A stretch of DNA of 52,328 bases, from positions 1 to 52,328 of the forward strand of contig CACFUX010000005.1 of assembly GCA_902569615.1 (NCBI GenBank). Reading direction: 5' to 3'. The translations under genes were made by a program, and so were the position numbers. Under the pieces are notes generated by a model. That model had not been told where the DNA came from. It saw only the letters and a program-made list of their open reading frames with translations, and ran no database searches. Positions 44,550-52,328 of this stretch are shown piece after piece. How positions within the stretch are numbered: position 1 is the stretch's first letter; the number at the start of each line of letters is the position of its first letter. This DNA is from an uncultured Pelagibacteraceae bacterium. Its GTDB lineage: Bacteria > Pseudomonadota > Alphaproteobacteria > Pelagibacterales > Pelagibacteraceae.

Positions 44550-45113
44550 ATGATTCCTATTAAAAATAAAAAAAAAAATCTAGAAGCAACAGTTGAGGAA
44601 ATGCGTAATTTTTCCTTTGCCTATATTGAAAAATATGCACCTTCAAAACAGCAATTAAAGACTTATTTGTTAAAAAAATATCTCAAAGCAAAGATATCTG
44701 GCGTTAATAAATCTAGTATTTCAGATCTTATAAATGTTGTCTTAGAGGATTTAGAGAAAACAAAATTTATTAATGATAAATTTTACTCAAAATCAAAAGC
44801 AAAAAGTCTTATTCAAAGAGGAAGTTCAATAAATAAAATAAGGAACTATCTATTATCAAAAGGTGTAAATGATAAGCATGTAAAAAATACACTTGATGAT
44901 ATTAGAGAAAATAATGAGGACCAAGATTTTTTTTCGGCAATAAAGATATGCAAAAAAAAAAGAATTGGCCCATCTAGAGATGAGAACAATAGACCTTTAT
45001 TTTATAAAAAAGACATAGGAATTCTAGCAAGATCAGGATTTGATTTTGAAACTTCAAGAAGGGTGATGGATCTAGAGAAAGATGAGTATTTAAAAATAAT
45101 TAATTTACTTTAA
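44550..45113 (+). CDS. recX: RecA regulator RecX
   Basis: 187-aa helical-repeat protein matching RecX: KYAPSKQQLKTYLLKKYL, FINDKFYSKSKAKSLIQRGSS, and the third repeat with KKDIGILARSGFDFETSRRVM. It binds RecA filaments and limits their activity. recA is not in the window. A highly basic N-terminal tail (KNKKKNLE) precedes the domain. Its end overlaps the small convergent membrane-protein gene by 9 bases. Confidence 0.88.
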   Translation: MIPIKNKKKNLEATVEEMRNFSFAYIEKYAPSKQQLKTYLLKKYLKAKISGVNKSSISDLINVVLEDLEKTKFINDKFYSKSKAKSLIQRGSSINKIRNYLLSKGVNDKHVKNTLDDIRENNEDQDFFSAIKICKKKRIGPSRDENNRPLFYKKDIGILARSGFDFETSRRVMDLEKDEYLKIINLL

Positions 45114-45248
45114 ATTTTTTTTATTTTTTTCATTAAGATAATAATTAATTTTATTTCTAATGTAATTTTTTACAAAAACAAAAACAAGAAGACCAAATAT
45201 TGATACAGAAACTATAATTATTAATATTATTCTTAATTGCTCACTCAT
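45105..45248 (-). CDS. Small 47-aa single-pass membrane protein
   Basis: The ATG (45248-45246) shares its A with the cysQ stop (TAATG), a classic coupled start. The 47-aa translation has one strong membrane helix (residues ~6-26, ILIIIVSVSIFGLLVFVFV) followed by a basic, asparagine-rich tail (KNYIRNKINYYLNEKNKKNLK is the end region, shown only as guidance). The coupling and intact frame indicate a real gene. The function is unknown. It overlaps recX by 9 bases at the convergent end. Confidence 0.65.
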   Translation of the reverse strand: MSEQLRIILIIIVSVSIFGLLVFVFVKNYIRNKINYYLNEKNKKNLK

Positions 45249-46021
45249 TAAAGAATTGTAGATCTTTTTAAAATTATACTAGGGTTTTTAAAATCTTTTT
45301 TTCCATATAAGATTTCTTTATTTTCAAAATCTGTAATTGATCCCCCAGCATTTTTAAGTATTGCATGTCCTGCAGCTATATCCCATTCACTAGCTCGTGA
45401 TTCAGTTACATATAAATCAAACTCGCCTGATGCTACAACACAAAATTTTAAAGAACTTTTCATTTTATTGTGAGAAGTAACATTAAATTTTTTGTGCCAT
45501 TCTTTAATAATAGGTTTTAATTTTTCAGAGTATGACACGGCCTTAACTTCACCTTTTTTTGTTTGTTTAATGCAATTAAGTTTTGTTTCAACATTATTTG
45601 AAACCTCAAAAGACTTACCTTCGTGATAAGTATAAAAAAGTCTTTTTTTTGCTGGAGCATAAATAATACCAATTTCCGGAACTTTATTTATTATTAAGCT
45701 AGCATTTATAGTAAATTCATCACCATTATTAATATAATCATATGTGCCATCTATAGGATCAATCAACCAAAAATTACTTAGATTATCATTTGATTTATTT
45801 AAAGAAGACTCTTCTGAGATAATTGGTATATCGGGCGTCAATTCTATTATTTTTTTAGTTATTAAATTATTTACCTCAATATCTCCGTTAGTGACAGGCG
45901 TATTGTCTTCTTTGATCATTTTTTTTAAGCCATTTGTTCTTAACTTTAATGAAATATCACCCGCTTCATAAAAACAAGATATTAAATCTTTTGTAATCTC
46001 TTTTTTTCTTTCTTCGTTCAT
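45248..46021 (-). CDS. cysQ: 3'(2'),5'-bisphosphate nucleotidase CysQ
   Basis: 257-aa enzyme of the inositol-monophosphatase fold. Metal-binding residues are seen in SEES (69-72), DPIDGT (88-93) and EWDIAAGHAIL near residue 212. It hydrolyses PAP to AMP in sulfur metabolism, or a similar substrate (inositol phosphate is the alternative). It overlaps the small DUF3553 gene by 4 bases upstream and the 47-aa membrane-protein gene by 1 base downstream, making a three-gene minus-strand unit. Confidence 0.9.
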   Translation of the reverse strand: MNEERKKEITKDLISCFYEAGDISLKLRTNGLKKMIKEDNTPVTNGDIEVNNLITKKIIELTPDIPIISEESSLNKSNDNLSNFWLIDPIDGTYDYINNGDEFTINASLIINKVPEIGIIYAPAKKRLFYTYHEGKSFEVSNNVETKLNCIKQTKKGEVKAVSYSEKLKPIIKEWHKKFNVTSHNKMKSSLKFCVVASGEFDLYVTESRASEWDIAAGHAILKNAGGSITDFENKEILYGKKDFKNPSIILKRSTIL

Positions 46022-46191
46022 TTGCTTTTGTACTTTTCTAATTCAATATTTTCTGCATTAATTACTTTTTTTCCTGCATTTTGAAAATTCACAGTTATTT
46101 TATTATTTATAATTGATTGAACCTGTCCAATACCCCAATCTTTATTAGAAGGATTTATTACTTTGTCACCTGGTTCAAATTCTAAAATCAT
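46018..46191 (-). CDS. DUF3553 small protein
   Basis: 57-aa protein starting at the ATG at 46191. It matches the short DUF3553 domain: [20 protein letters not shown] then [14 protein letters not shown], a KOW/Tudor-like beta barrel related to the RNA-polymerase-contacting domain of CarD/UvrD tails. The stop overlaps the cysQ start by 4 bases. It is divergent from mnmA by about 40 bases. The function is unknown; contact with nucleic acid or polymerase is a family-level guess. Confidence 0.82.
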   Translation of the reverse strand: MILEFEPGDKVINPSNKDWGIGQVQSIINNKITVNFQNAGKKVINAENIELEKYKSK

Positions 46192-46233
46192 TTTATGTAC
46201 CTTATAATAGAAATCAGTATAAATAACATCAAT

Positions 46234-47349
46234 ATGAATGTTAAAAAAAATTCAATTGGTTTAAAAAAAGATCCAAAAGATACAACAGTAGTTGTTGCCA
46301 TGTCTGGTGGAGTGGATTCATCTACAGTTGCAGCAATGATGAAAAAAGAAGGATTTAATGTCATAGGAATTACCTTAAAACTATCAGATGATAATCAAGA
46401 GGTAGCCAAATCTAAAGTATGTTGTTCAGGACAAGATATTATGGATGCTAAAAGGGTAGCACATAAATTAAATATAGAGCATAAAGTTTTGTATTATCAA
46501 AATAAATTTAAATCTGGAGTAATTGATAATTTTGTAGATAGTTACATTAAAGGAGAAACCCCTATCCCCTGCGTTCAATGTAACAAAACTGTAAAATTTA
46601 ATGACTTATTTCAAGAAGCTAAAAAACTAAATGCAGACGCGTTAGTTACAGGGCATTATGTAAAAAGTATTACTCAAAATAACAAAACGGAAATGTACAG
46701 AGCTATTGATGAAAATCGTGACCAAAGTTATTTTTTATTCAACACAACAAGAGAGCAACTTGATTATTTAAGATTTCCCTTAGGTGGTTTATTGAAATCT
46801 GAGACAAGAGATATAGCAAAAAAATTGAACTTAAATGTAGCTGATAAACCCGATAGTCAGGATATTTGTTTTGTGCCTAATGGCGATTATGTATCAGTTA
46901 TTAAAAAATTTAGACCAGAGGCATTTAAAAGAGGAAATATAAAAAATACTAATGGAGAAGTTGTTGGAATTCATGAAGGTATAGTTAATTTCACTATTGG
47001 CCAAAGAAAAGGAATAAAAATTGCTGCTAAAGATCCTCTTTATGTAATAGATATAAATTCTGACAAGAATGAAATCATTGTTGGTTCTAAAAAAGAATTA
47101 TTAAAAAAAGAAATTATTTTAAAAGATTTAAATTTACTTACAGATAAAAAAGATTTTAACAAAGAAATATTTGTAAAAGTTAGATCAACAGGAAAACTTT
47201 TAAAATCAAAATTAAATTTTAAAAATGATAAAACAGTTTTAAATCTTTTGGAAGATGAATATGGAATTTCTCCTGGTCAAGCTTGTGTTTTTTATAGTCG
47301 AGATAATTATGGTTATAAAGTTTTAGGTGGCGGATGGATTACAAAATAG
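46234..47349 (+). CDS. mnmA: tRNA-specific 2-thiouridylase MnmA
   Basis: ~371-aa enzyme that inserts sulfur at U34 of Lys, Glu and Gln tRNAs. PP-loop motif SGGVDSS at residues 24-30, catalytic cysteine motif [27 protein letters not shown] with its second cysteine, and [10 protein letters not shown] chose the ATG at 46234 (MNVKKNSIG); the frame extends to 46195 but that would crowd the divergent DUF3553 start and adds an unusual hydrophobic leader. It is convergent with the membrane-protein gene. Confidence 0.95.
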   Translation: MNVKKNSIGLKKDPKDTTVVVAMSGGVDSSTVAAMMKKEGFNVIGITLKLSDDNQEVAKSKVCCSGQDIMDAKRVAHKLNIEHKVLYYQNKFKSGVIDNFVDSYIKGETPIPCVQCNKTVKFNDLFQEAKKLNADALVTGHYVKSITQNNKTEMYRAIDENRDQSYFLFNTTREQLDYLRFPLGGLLKSETRDIAKKLNLNVADKPDSQDICFVPNGDYVSVIKKFRPEAFKRGNIKNTNGEVVGIHEGIVNFTIGQRKGIKIAAKDPLYVIDINSDKNEIIVGSKKELLKKEIILKDLNLLTDKKDFNKEIFVKVRSTGKLLKSKLNFKNDKTVLNLLEDEYGISPGQACVFYSRDNYGYKVLGGGWITK

Positions 47350-47352
47350 TAA

Positions 47353-48039
47353 TTATTTTTTTTTCCACATAAAAAAAGTTAATAAATAAAAAGTTATTAC
47401 ACCTAAAAAATAATCCCACTCTAGCGCATGTTTAAAATGTTTATTACCTGATTGTGTTATAATTGGTATTGATAAAACTGCTACTATTATTAAAGTTGTA
47501 ACTAAAATTCTTTTAAGTTTTAAATAATTAAAATTAATTTGATTTTTTAGCTGATTTTTTATCTTATATAATGAGAAAACCAGGTATGCTTGAGCTGCAA
47601 TTTCAAAAATTATAAATAGTAACATTACAACCCTTCTAAATAATTTGTATAAATCATAATCAAATTTAATTCCTAAAAAAATAGAATGTACTGTTAAAAG
47701 AATAGCCGATCCTATCCCAAAAAATAAAATTTTTTTTATATGCTTACTGTCAGCATCATAGTTTAAAATAATTCTTTTATTGTAAATCCAATACTTGATT
47801 AAAAGATATGATGTAAAAAACATAGCAGGCTTAAATACCAAGTAAGTTGGAAAAACTCTTGCTGTTCTGCTTATTGAAGCACCTCCATCAAAATAAGGTA
47901 TTGTGTTTAAAAGAACATCTTCCAGATTTGGAAATAGACTATGAAATTGAGTAATAAGTATAAGACAAGTATTTAGAGCAACAAATGGAACTAAAAAAAT
48001 CCATATAGAAATGGATTTTACTTGTTTTATTTCTTTCAT
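47353..48039 (-). CDS. Six-helix membrane protein, unassigned
   Basis: 228-aa protein with six membrane helices. A conserved-looking loop, GGASISRTARVFPTYLVFKP, lies between helices 1 and 2 and recalls the Frag1/DRAM/PGAP2-like families, but the match is not firm. Lysine-rich loops face the cytoplasm. There is no enzyme motif. It follows a 27-aa basic-peptide gene by 9 bases on the minus strand and converges with mnmA, 3 bases apart. Confidence 0.7.
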   Translation of the reverse strand: MKEIKQVKSISIWIFLVPFVALNTCLILITQFHSLFPNLEDVLLNTIPYFDGGASISRTARVFPTYLVFKPAMFFTSYLLIKYWIYNKRIILNYDADSKHIKKILFFGIGSAILLTVHSIFLGIKFDYDLYKLFRRVVMLLFIIFEIAAQAYLVFSLYKIKNQLKNQINFNYLKLKRILVTTLIIVAVLSIPIITQSGNKHFKHALEWDYFLGVITFYLLTFFMWKKK

Positions 48040-48048
48040 TTAAATGAA

Positions 48049-48132
48049 TTATTTTTTCTTATTTTTTTTTCTAGCTCTTCTTTTTTTAGAGCCCATTTTT
48101 CTTCGACCCCTATGCTTCTTTGGATATCCCAT
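48049..48132 (-). CDS. 27-aa lysine/arginine-rich protein
   Basis: An ATG at 48132 with a strong SD (AGAGGAA) a few bases upstream, rare in this window, opens a 27-codon frame. The product is MGYPKKHRGR followed by further basic residues, and about half of all residues are Lys or Arg. Such peptides typically bind RNA or the ribosome. It is unlike ribosomal protein bTHX in sequence. It precedes the six-helix membrane protein by 9 bases. Confidence 0.6.
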   Translation of the reverse strand: MGYPKKHRGRRKMGSKKRRARKKNKKK

Positions 48133-48207
48133 TAATTCCTCTCATTTATTATTTTATTGACTTATATAGCGGATATAGCATTCTCAGAAAAACATATCAA
48201 TTTTTTT

Positions 48208-49383
48208 ATGACCAATACCTTTAAAACTTTTCTAAAACACACTGCTAAAGATTTTCATAATCAGTCAGTTAACCCACCAATAGTTAGGGCATCAACGATT
48301 ATTTTTAAATCAATGAATGACATTAGAAAAACTCAAAATAAATATAAAAAAAATCCCACAGGCGGTCATTTTGATTATGGAAGACAAGGAACCTCTACTA
48401 CACATATTTTACAGAAAATTTTAAGTAAATTGGAAGAATCATATCATGTTTTTTTAACACCGACAGGTTTTGGTTCTGTCTTCTTAGCAATATTTAGCGT
48501 TGTAAGACCTGGAGATGAAATTTTAGTGGCAGATCCTGTTTATAGTCCAACAAGACTTTTAACAGAAGATTATTTAAAAGAATATAGTATTAAAACAGTT
48601 TTTTATGACCCTCATGACTTAACTTCTTTAAAAAAAAAAATTAATAAAAAAACAAAATTAATTTTTGTTGAAAATCCAGGAAGCAATACTTTTGAATTTC
48701 AAGACTTATCAAAAATTATTTCAATAGCAAAGAAAAATAAAATTTTTACTGCCATAGATAATACTTGGGCAACACCTTATTTTTTTAAACCAATTAAATT
48801 AGGTTTTGATATGTCAATTATTTCTGCAACAAAATATTATTCTGGACACTCTGATGTTATGGGAGGAAGTTTAGCTGTAAATAAAAAATTATTTAAATTA
48901 ATTGAAAAAACTCAAAAAATTACTGGACTTAGATTGAGTCCTGATGATGCATATTTAATTACGAGGGGACTTAGGACTTTAGATGTTAGATTAGATAGAC
49001 ATCAAGAAAATGCAAAAAAAGTTGCAGCTTTCTTATCAAAATTCAAAAATATTAAACTTTTATATCCATTTAAAAAAGGTTCAATAAATTTTAGAATGTG
49101 GAAAAAGTATTATTCTGGTGCATCTGGATTAATGGGTTTAAAAATAAAATCAAAAAATAAAAAATCTGTTGATAAATTTGTTAATTCATTAAAATTATTT
49201 GGTTTTGGTTATAGCTGGGGCGGCTTTGAAAGTTTGGTTCTTCATCAGCAATCTAAAGAAAAAGGAAAAAGAAAATTTCTTAATTTAAATAAAGATGAAC
49301 ATTTAGTTAGACTTCATATAGGTCTTGAAGATCCAAAGGATTTAATTCAAGATTTAAAAAAATCCATTAAGTTTATTAAATGA
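48208..49383 (+). CDS. metC: Cystathionine beta-lyase-like PLP enzyme
   Basis: ~391-aa fold-type I PLP enzyme of the Cys/Met metabolism family. Seen: LTPTGFGSVFLAIFSVVRPGDEIL (start of the large domain, quoted in part as TPTGFGSVFLAIF), FVENPGSNTFEF, AIDNTWATPYFFKP, and the PLP-lysine segment SATKYYSGHSDVMGG. It probably cleaves cystathionine to homocysteine, pyruvate and ammonia. The start is set at the ATG at 48208; upstream only a TTG at 48157 extends the frame. It overlaps the MFS gene by 4 bases. Confidence 0.9.
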   Translation: MTNTFKTFLKHTAKDFHNQSVNPPIVRASTIIFKSMNDIRKTQNKYKKNPTGGHFDYGRQGTSTTHILQKILSKLEESYHVFLTPTGFGSVFLAIFSVVRPGDEILVADPVYSPTRLLTEDYLKEYSIKTVFYDPHDLTSLKKKINKKTKLIFVENPGSNTFEFQDLSKIISIAKKNKIFTAIDNTWATPYFFKPIKLGFDMSIISATKYYSGHSDVMGGSLAVNKKLFKLIEKTQKITGLRLSPDDAYLITRGLRTLDVRLDRHQENAKKVAAFLSKFKNIKLLYPFKKGSINFRMWKKYYSGASGLMGLKIKSKNKKSVDKFVNSLKLFGFGYSWGGFESLVLHQQSKEKGKRKFLNLNKDEHLVRLHIGLEDPKDLIQDLKKSIKFIK

Positions 49384-50600
49384 GTACAGAAAAATTTATA
49401 AAAAATAATACAGCATTAGTAACTTTAATCGCAGCATCATTAGTTGTTTTTATATCTTTAAGTGTTCGGCAAGTATTTGGAATGTTCTTTATGGATTTCA
49501 ATATTGATCTAGGAATAACAAATACGGAATTTGGACTTGCTATAGGGATACAGATGCTCGGATGGGGCCTTTCCGGTCCAATATTTGGCGCAATCGCAGA
49601 TAAGTACGGTGGACATAAAGCTATTAGTTTAGCTTTTATATTCTATATATTGGGTGTTTATTTTTTATATGCTGGGCCTAATACTGGCCTTTATTTCCAA
49701 ATAAGTTTAGGAGTTTTAATTGGTATTGGTTGTGGAGGTACTGCAATAAGTATTCCAATGTCTATGGTGGGTAAACATTTTCCATTATCAAATCGAACAA
49801 TAGCAATGAGTATAGTTACAGCAGTCGGCTCATTTGGATACTTTTTATCTCCATTATATACAAACTATTCATTAGAAAATAATGGTTGGGTCCAAACTTT
49901 ATTTATTTTTATGGTGTTTTTATGCATTGGTTTCGTCGTAGCTTTTTTTGTAAGATCACCCAATTTAAATCAAACAATTGAAAATACTAATAATCAATCA
50001 ACTTTAGAAGCATTAAAGGAGGCATTCCAAAATAAGAGTTATTTACTTTTAACATCAGGATTTTTTGTATGTGGTTTTCACATAACATTGGTTGGAACCC
50101 ATGTGCCCAAGTATGTAATAGACAGAGGTCTAGAGGACTGGACTGCGGCTATGATTTTATCTTTAATTGGTTTTTTTAATATCATAGGCTCATTAACAAG
50201 TGGTTATTTGTCAGCAAAAAAAAGTAAAAAAATTATTTTAAGTGGAATTTACTTATTAAGAGGTGTTTCTATTTGTTTATTTATATTTACGCCTCCTAGT
50301 ACAATTAGCTCTATAATATTTGGTGCTAGTTTTGGAATTCTTTGGTTATCGACCGTACCAGCAACAAGTGGCATAGTAGCTCATATATTTGGCACAAAAT
50401 ATTTAGGTTTATTATATGGTTTGGTTTTTTTAAGTCATCAAATAGGTTCGTTCTTTGGAGCATACTTGGGTGGCTTATTTTATGATCTTTATGGATCTTA
50501 TGACTATGCGTGGTATTTGGCAATTGCATTATCAATTTTTGCAGGTTTAATACATTTACCAATAAAAGAGCAATCAATTGAAAGAACACAAAAAGCATAG
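49380..50600 (+). CDS. Major facilitator superfamily transporter
   Basis: 406-aa protein with twelve predicted helices. Family motif A appears as GAIADKYGGHKA near residue 72, and a NxxxSPLYTNY segment at helix 5. It resembles the MFS_1 oxalate/formate or monocarboxylate-like group, but the substrate cannot be called. It overlaps metC by 4 bases and pabB by 23 bases, so the three are one transcript, perhaps with transport of a sulfur or aromatic compound (inference). Confidence 0.88.
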   Translation: MSTEKFIKNNTALVTLIAASLVVFISLSVRQVFGMFFMDFNIDLGITNTEFGLAIGIQMLGWGLSGPIFGAIADKYGGHKAISLAFIFYILGVYFLYAGPNTGLYFQISLGVLIGIGCGGTAISIPMSMVGKHFPLSNRTIAMSIVTAVGSFGYFLSPLYTNYSLENNGWVQTLFIFMVFLCIGFVVAFFVRSPNLNQTIENTNNQSTLEALKEAFQNKSYLLLTSGFFVCGFHITLVGTHVPKYVIDRGLEDWTAAMILSLIGFFNIIGSLTSGYLSAKKSKKIILSGIYLLRGVSICLFIFTPPSTISSIIFGASFGILWLSTVPATSGIVAHIFGTKYLGLLYGLVFLSHQIGSFFGAYLGGLFYDLYGSYDYAWYLAIALSIFAGLIHLPIKEQSIERTQKA

Positions 50601-51792
50601 GCTTAAATTTAACCAATATTTAGAAAAACTTTATCAATCTGATAAAGCGTTAATAATCTATAAGGTAAAAGATGGTTATAATATTTACACCGACTTTTCA
50701 AAAAGAATTATTATAACAAAAAAAAATATTACTAATTTTTTTAATTCATTTTCTAAAAAAAAATATAAAAAAGAAACCGATTTACTTATTGGTTTTTTTA
50801 GTTATGAGATTTTATGCAATATATTAAATATTAAAATTATAAATCAAAAAAATTTAAATTTTTATAAAGGTGTATTCTATAAACCTGAGACAGTTATAAA
50901 AATAAGAGATAAAATTAAAATTTTTTCTAATATTAAAAAACATAAGTTTAGAAATCATTTTCAACAAACAAAAATTTTAAGCCCTTTTAAATTAAATATT
51001 CATTTTCCAAAATATAAAAAAATATTTAATTTATTTACTAAAAAAATAAGAGAAGGAGAAACTTACCAAATAAAGATTTGTACAAAATATAAAAACCGAT
51101 CCATAATTAATCCAGTAAATTTCTTCTGGAAACTAATGAAAGTAAATTCATCTCCCGAGTCTTTTATGATTAGAGATAAGGATTATTCTATCGTTAGTTG
51201 TTCACCTGAAACATTAATAAATAAAAAAGGAAAAATTATAATTACTAAGCCAATAGCAGGAACTTTAAAAAAAAACTACAAATTAAACAAAACTAAAGCA
51301 CTCAAATTTTTTAGATCTAACAACAAAGAGACAAAAGAACATAACATGATTGTGGACATGGAAAGAAATGATCTTTCAAGAATTTGTGTGCCAAACACTG
51401 TAAAAATTTTAAAGCAAAAATACGTTGAAGAATACAAGCACCTTTTTCATTATGTAACAACAATACAGGGAATTTTAAAAAACAAAACAAAACCAAAAGA
51501 TATTATTAAATCCATGATGCCGGGCGGATCTGTTATAGGGTGCCCAAAAATCAAAACTTTAGAATTACTGAACAATCAAGAAAAAGAAGATAGGAATATT
51601 TTTACAGGAAGTTTTGGTTATATAAAATTCAATGAAGATATGAGGTTTAATATAATAATTAGATCAATATTAAATTATAAAAATATTTCAGAAGTCTCAG
51701 CAGCATCTGGCGTAGTTTTAGATAGCACATCTAGAAAAGAATTTAATGAAAATTTTATTAAAGCAAAATCACTTTTGGAGCTTTACAAATGA
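50578..51792 (+). CDS. pabB: Aminodeoxychorismate synthase component I PabB (anthranilate synthase I family)
   Basis: 404-aa chorismate-utilising enzyme. Motifs: IREGETYQIKICTKY, SPESFMIRDKDYSIVSCSPE (quoted as its last part SIVSCSPETL), KPIAGTLKKN, DMERNDLSRI and MMPGGSVIGCPK. The likely start is TTG at 50578, since no in-frame ATG lies near it; it overlaps the MFS gene by 23 bases. It makes 4-amino-4-deoxychorismate for folate with the amidotransferase encoded next. The alternative is a TrpE role, but the PIAGTLKKN form and short length favour PabB. Confidence 0.85.
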   Translation: MKEHKKHRLKFNQYLEKLYQSDKALIIYKVKDGYNIYTDFSKRIIITKKNITNFFNSFSKKKYKKETDLLIGFFSYEILCNILNIKIINQKNLNFYKGVFYKPETVIKIRDKIKIFSNIKKHKFRNHFQQTKILSPFKLNIHFPKYKKIFNLFTKKIREGETYQIKICTKYKNRSIINPVNFFWKLMKVNSSPESFMIRDKDYSIVSCSPETLINKKGKIIITKPIAGTLKKNYKLNKTKALKFFRSNNKETKEHNMIVDMERNDLSRICVPNTVKILKQKYVEEYKHLFHYVTTIQGILKNKTKPKDIIKSMMPGGSVIGCPKIKTLELLNNQEKEDRNIFTGSFGYIKFNEDMRFNIIIRSILNYKNISEVSAASGVVLDSTSRKEFNENFIKAKSLLELYK

Positions 51793-52328
51793 TTTATATA
51801 ATTGATCATCAAGATTCATTTACCTGGAATGTAGTTCATCAATTTGCAAAGTTTGAAAAGGTGTTTTGCACAAACTATTTTGAAATTGATGAAAAAAAAT
51901 TAAACGAATCTAATATAATTGTTTTATCACCAGGACCAGGATCTCCAAAAGATTACCCAATAACTTCTAAAATTTATCAAAAATATAAAGGAAAAAAAAA
52001 AATTATAGGAATATGCTTGGGTTACCAACAAATTTTATATAATGAAAGTGGAAAAATTGTACAACAAAAAAATATTTTTCATGGATATCAATCAAAAGTA
52101 AAAGTAACAAATGAAAGTAAAGTATTTAAAAAAAATAAAATATTTAAGGTTGGCAGATATCATTCATTAAAGTTATATGAACCATATAAATCAAAAAAAA
52201 TAAAAATAACAATGAGATGTGTGAAATCAAATATACCAATGGCTATAGAGGATAAAGAAAATAATGTATATGGTTTTCAATTTCACCCAGAATCTTTTTT
52301 AACAGAAAATGGTAACTTTATTATTAAA
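51789..52328 (+). CDS. pabA: Glutamine amidotransferase PabA/TrpG, 3' end beyond window
   Basis: First 180 codons are present and the frame is open at the right edge. Class I amidotransferase: start MIYIIDHQDSFTWNVV, oxyanion PGPGSP, nucleophile GICLGYQQI, and the catalytic His in FQFHPES. It supplies ammonia to PabB for p-aminobenzoate synthesis, with which it overlaps by 4 bases (ATGA). Only a few C-terminal residues seem to be missing. Confidence 0.93.
   Translation, partial: MIYIIDHQDSFTWNVVHQFAKFEKVFCTNYFEIDEKKLNESNIIVLSPGPGSPKDYPITSKIYQKYKGKKKIIGICLGYQQILYNESGKIVQQKNIFHGYQSKVKVTNESKVFKKNKIFKVGRYHSLKLYEPYKSKKIKITMRCVKSNIPMAIEDKENNVYGFQFHPESFLTENGNFIIK

Noticed and set aside
48157..48207. 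TTG start for the cystathionine beta-lyase-like gene
   Set aside because: It adds 17 residues without family support and overlaps the probable promoter; the ATG at 48208 fits the family start.

Overview
The window reads as a piece of a SAR11-type (Pelagibacterales, Alphaproteobacteria) genome. It is very AT-rich and very tightly packed, with many genes overlapping by 1 or 4 bases. Most start codons have no strong Shine-Dalgarno sequence. The gene content also fits: glycine betaine, dimethylglycine and DMSP-type metabolism, a TPP riboswitch ahead of a ThiV-like transporter, and a Fur-type iron uptake locus. No tRNA, rRNA, CRISPR array, insertion sequence or prophage is visible. The taxonomic call is inference from gene content and base composition.

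Layout. 1-1703 (minus): the edge of a secreted protein, then purE-purK. 1813-5601 (plus): a small thioredoxin-like protein, then a compact unit of an unusual M19 dipeptidase homologue, an unrecognised 549-aa protein, a DUF3726 protein and a 53-aa double-CxxC protein. 5598-10361 (minus): a Yip1-like membrane protein, then an osmolyte unit read proX - proW - MTHFR-like - DmdA/GcvT-like, with no ATPase gene. 10362-10661: a divergent intergenic region with strong RNA-structure potential. 10662-28873 (plus): about 18 abutting or overlapping genes, mostly for methylated-amine catabolism. They are a betaine-homocysteine methyltransferase, two ~800-aa dimethylglycine/sarcosine dehydrogenase-type enzymes, a Rieske oxygenase, a DddP-like M24 protein, an L-carnitine dehydrogenase, a HalD-family oxygenase, a kinase/nucleotidylyltransferase pair, MsrA, EtfB, EtfA and ETF:quinone oxidoreductase.

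28875-32916: DUF2237, a 2OG-Fe oxygenase and hisI on minus, and folE, acuI and a LysR regulator on plus. 32942-36997: a Fur-box-controlled ferric iron ABC transporter containing a 55-aa Cys-rich ORF. 37013-40663: azlCD, a TPP riboswitch with a ThiV-like symporter, and an RseP-type protease. 40711-42641: HU and an ammonium transporter, each with clear hairpins. 42646-48132: mixed housekeeping genes (glycosyltransferase, rhodanese, ABA4-like, recX, cysQ unit, mnmA) plus three small proteins. 48208-52328: a cystathionine beta-lyase-like enzyme, an MFS permease, and pabB-pabA running off the right edge.

How the parts work together (inference). Carnitine and betaine-type osmolytes are imported. 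Methyl groups are removed in turn by BHMT and/or the Rieske enzyme and then by the flavin dehydrogenases. Electrons go through ETF and ETF-QO to quinone, and one-carbon units go to folate. The minus-strand DmdA-like/MTHFR-like pair may be a parallel folate-dependent demethylation route. The least explained parts are the kinase + nucleotidylyltransferase + HalD-like + carnitine dehydrogenase stretch (17602-20166) and the M19/DUF3726 operon (2213-5601).
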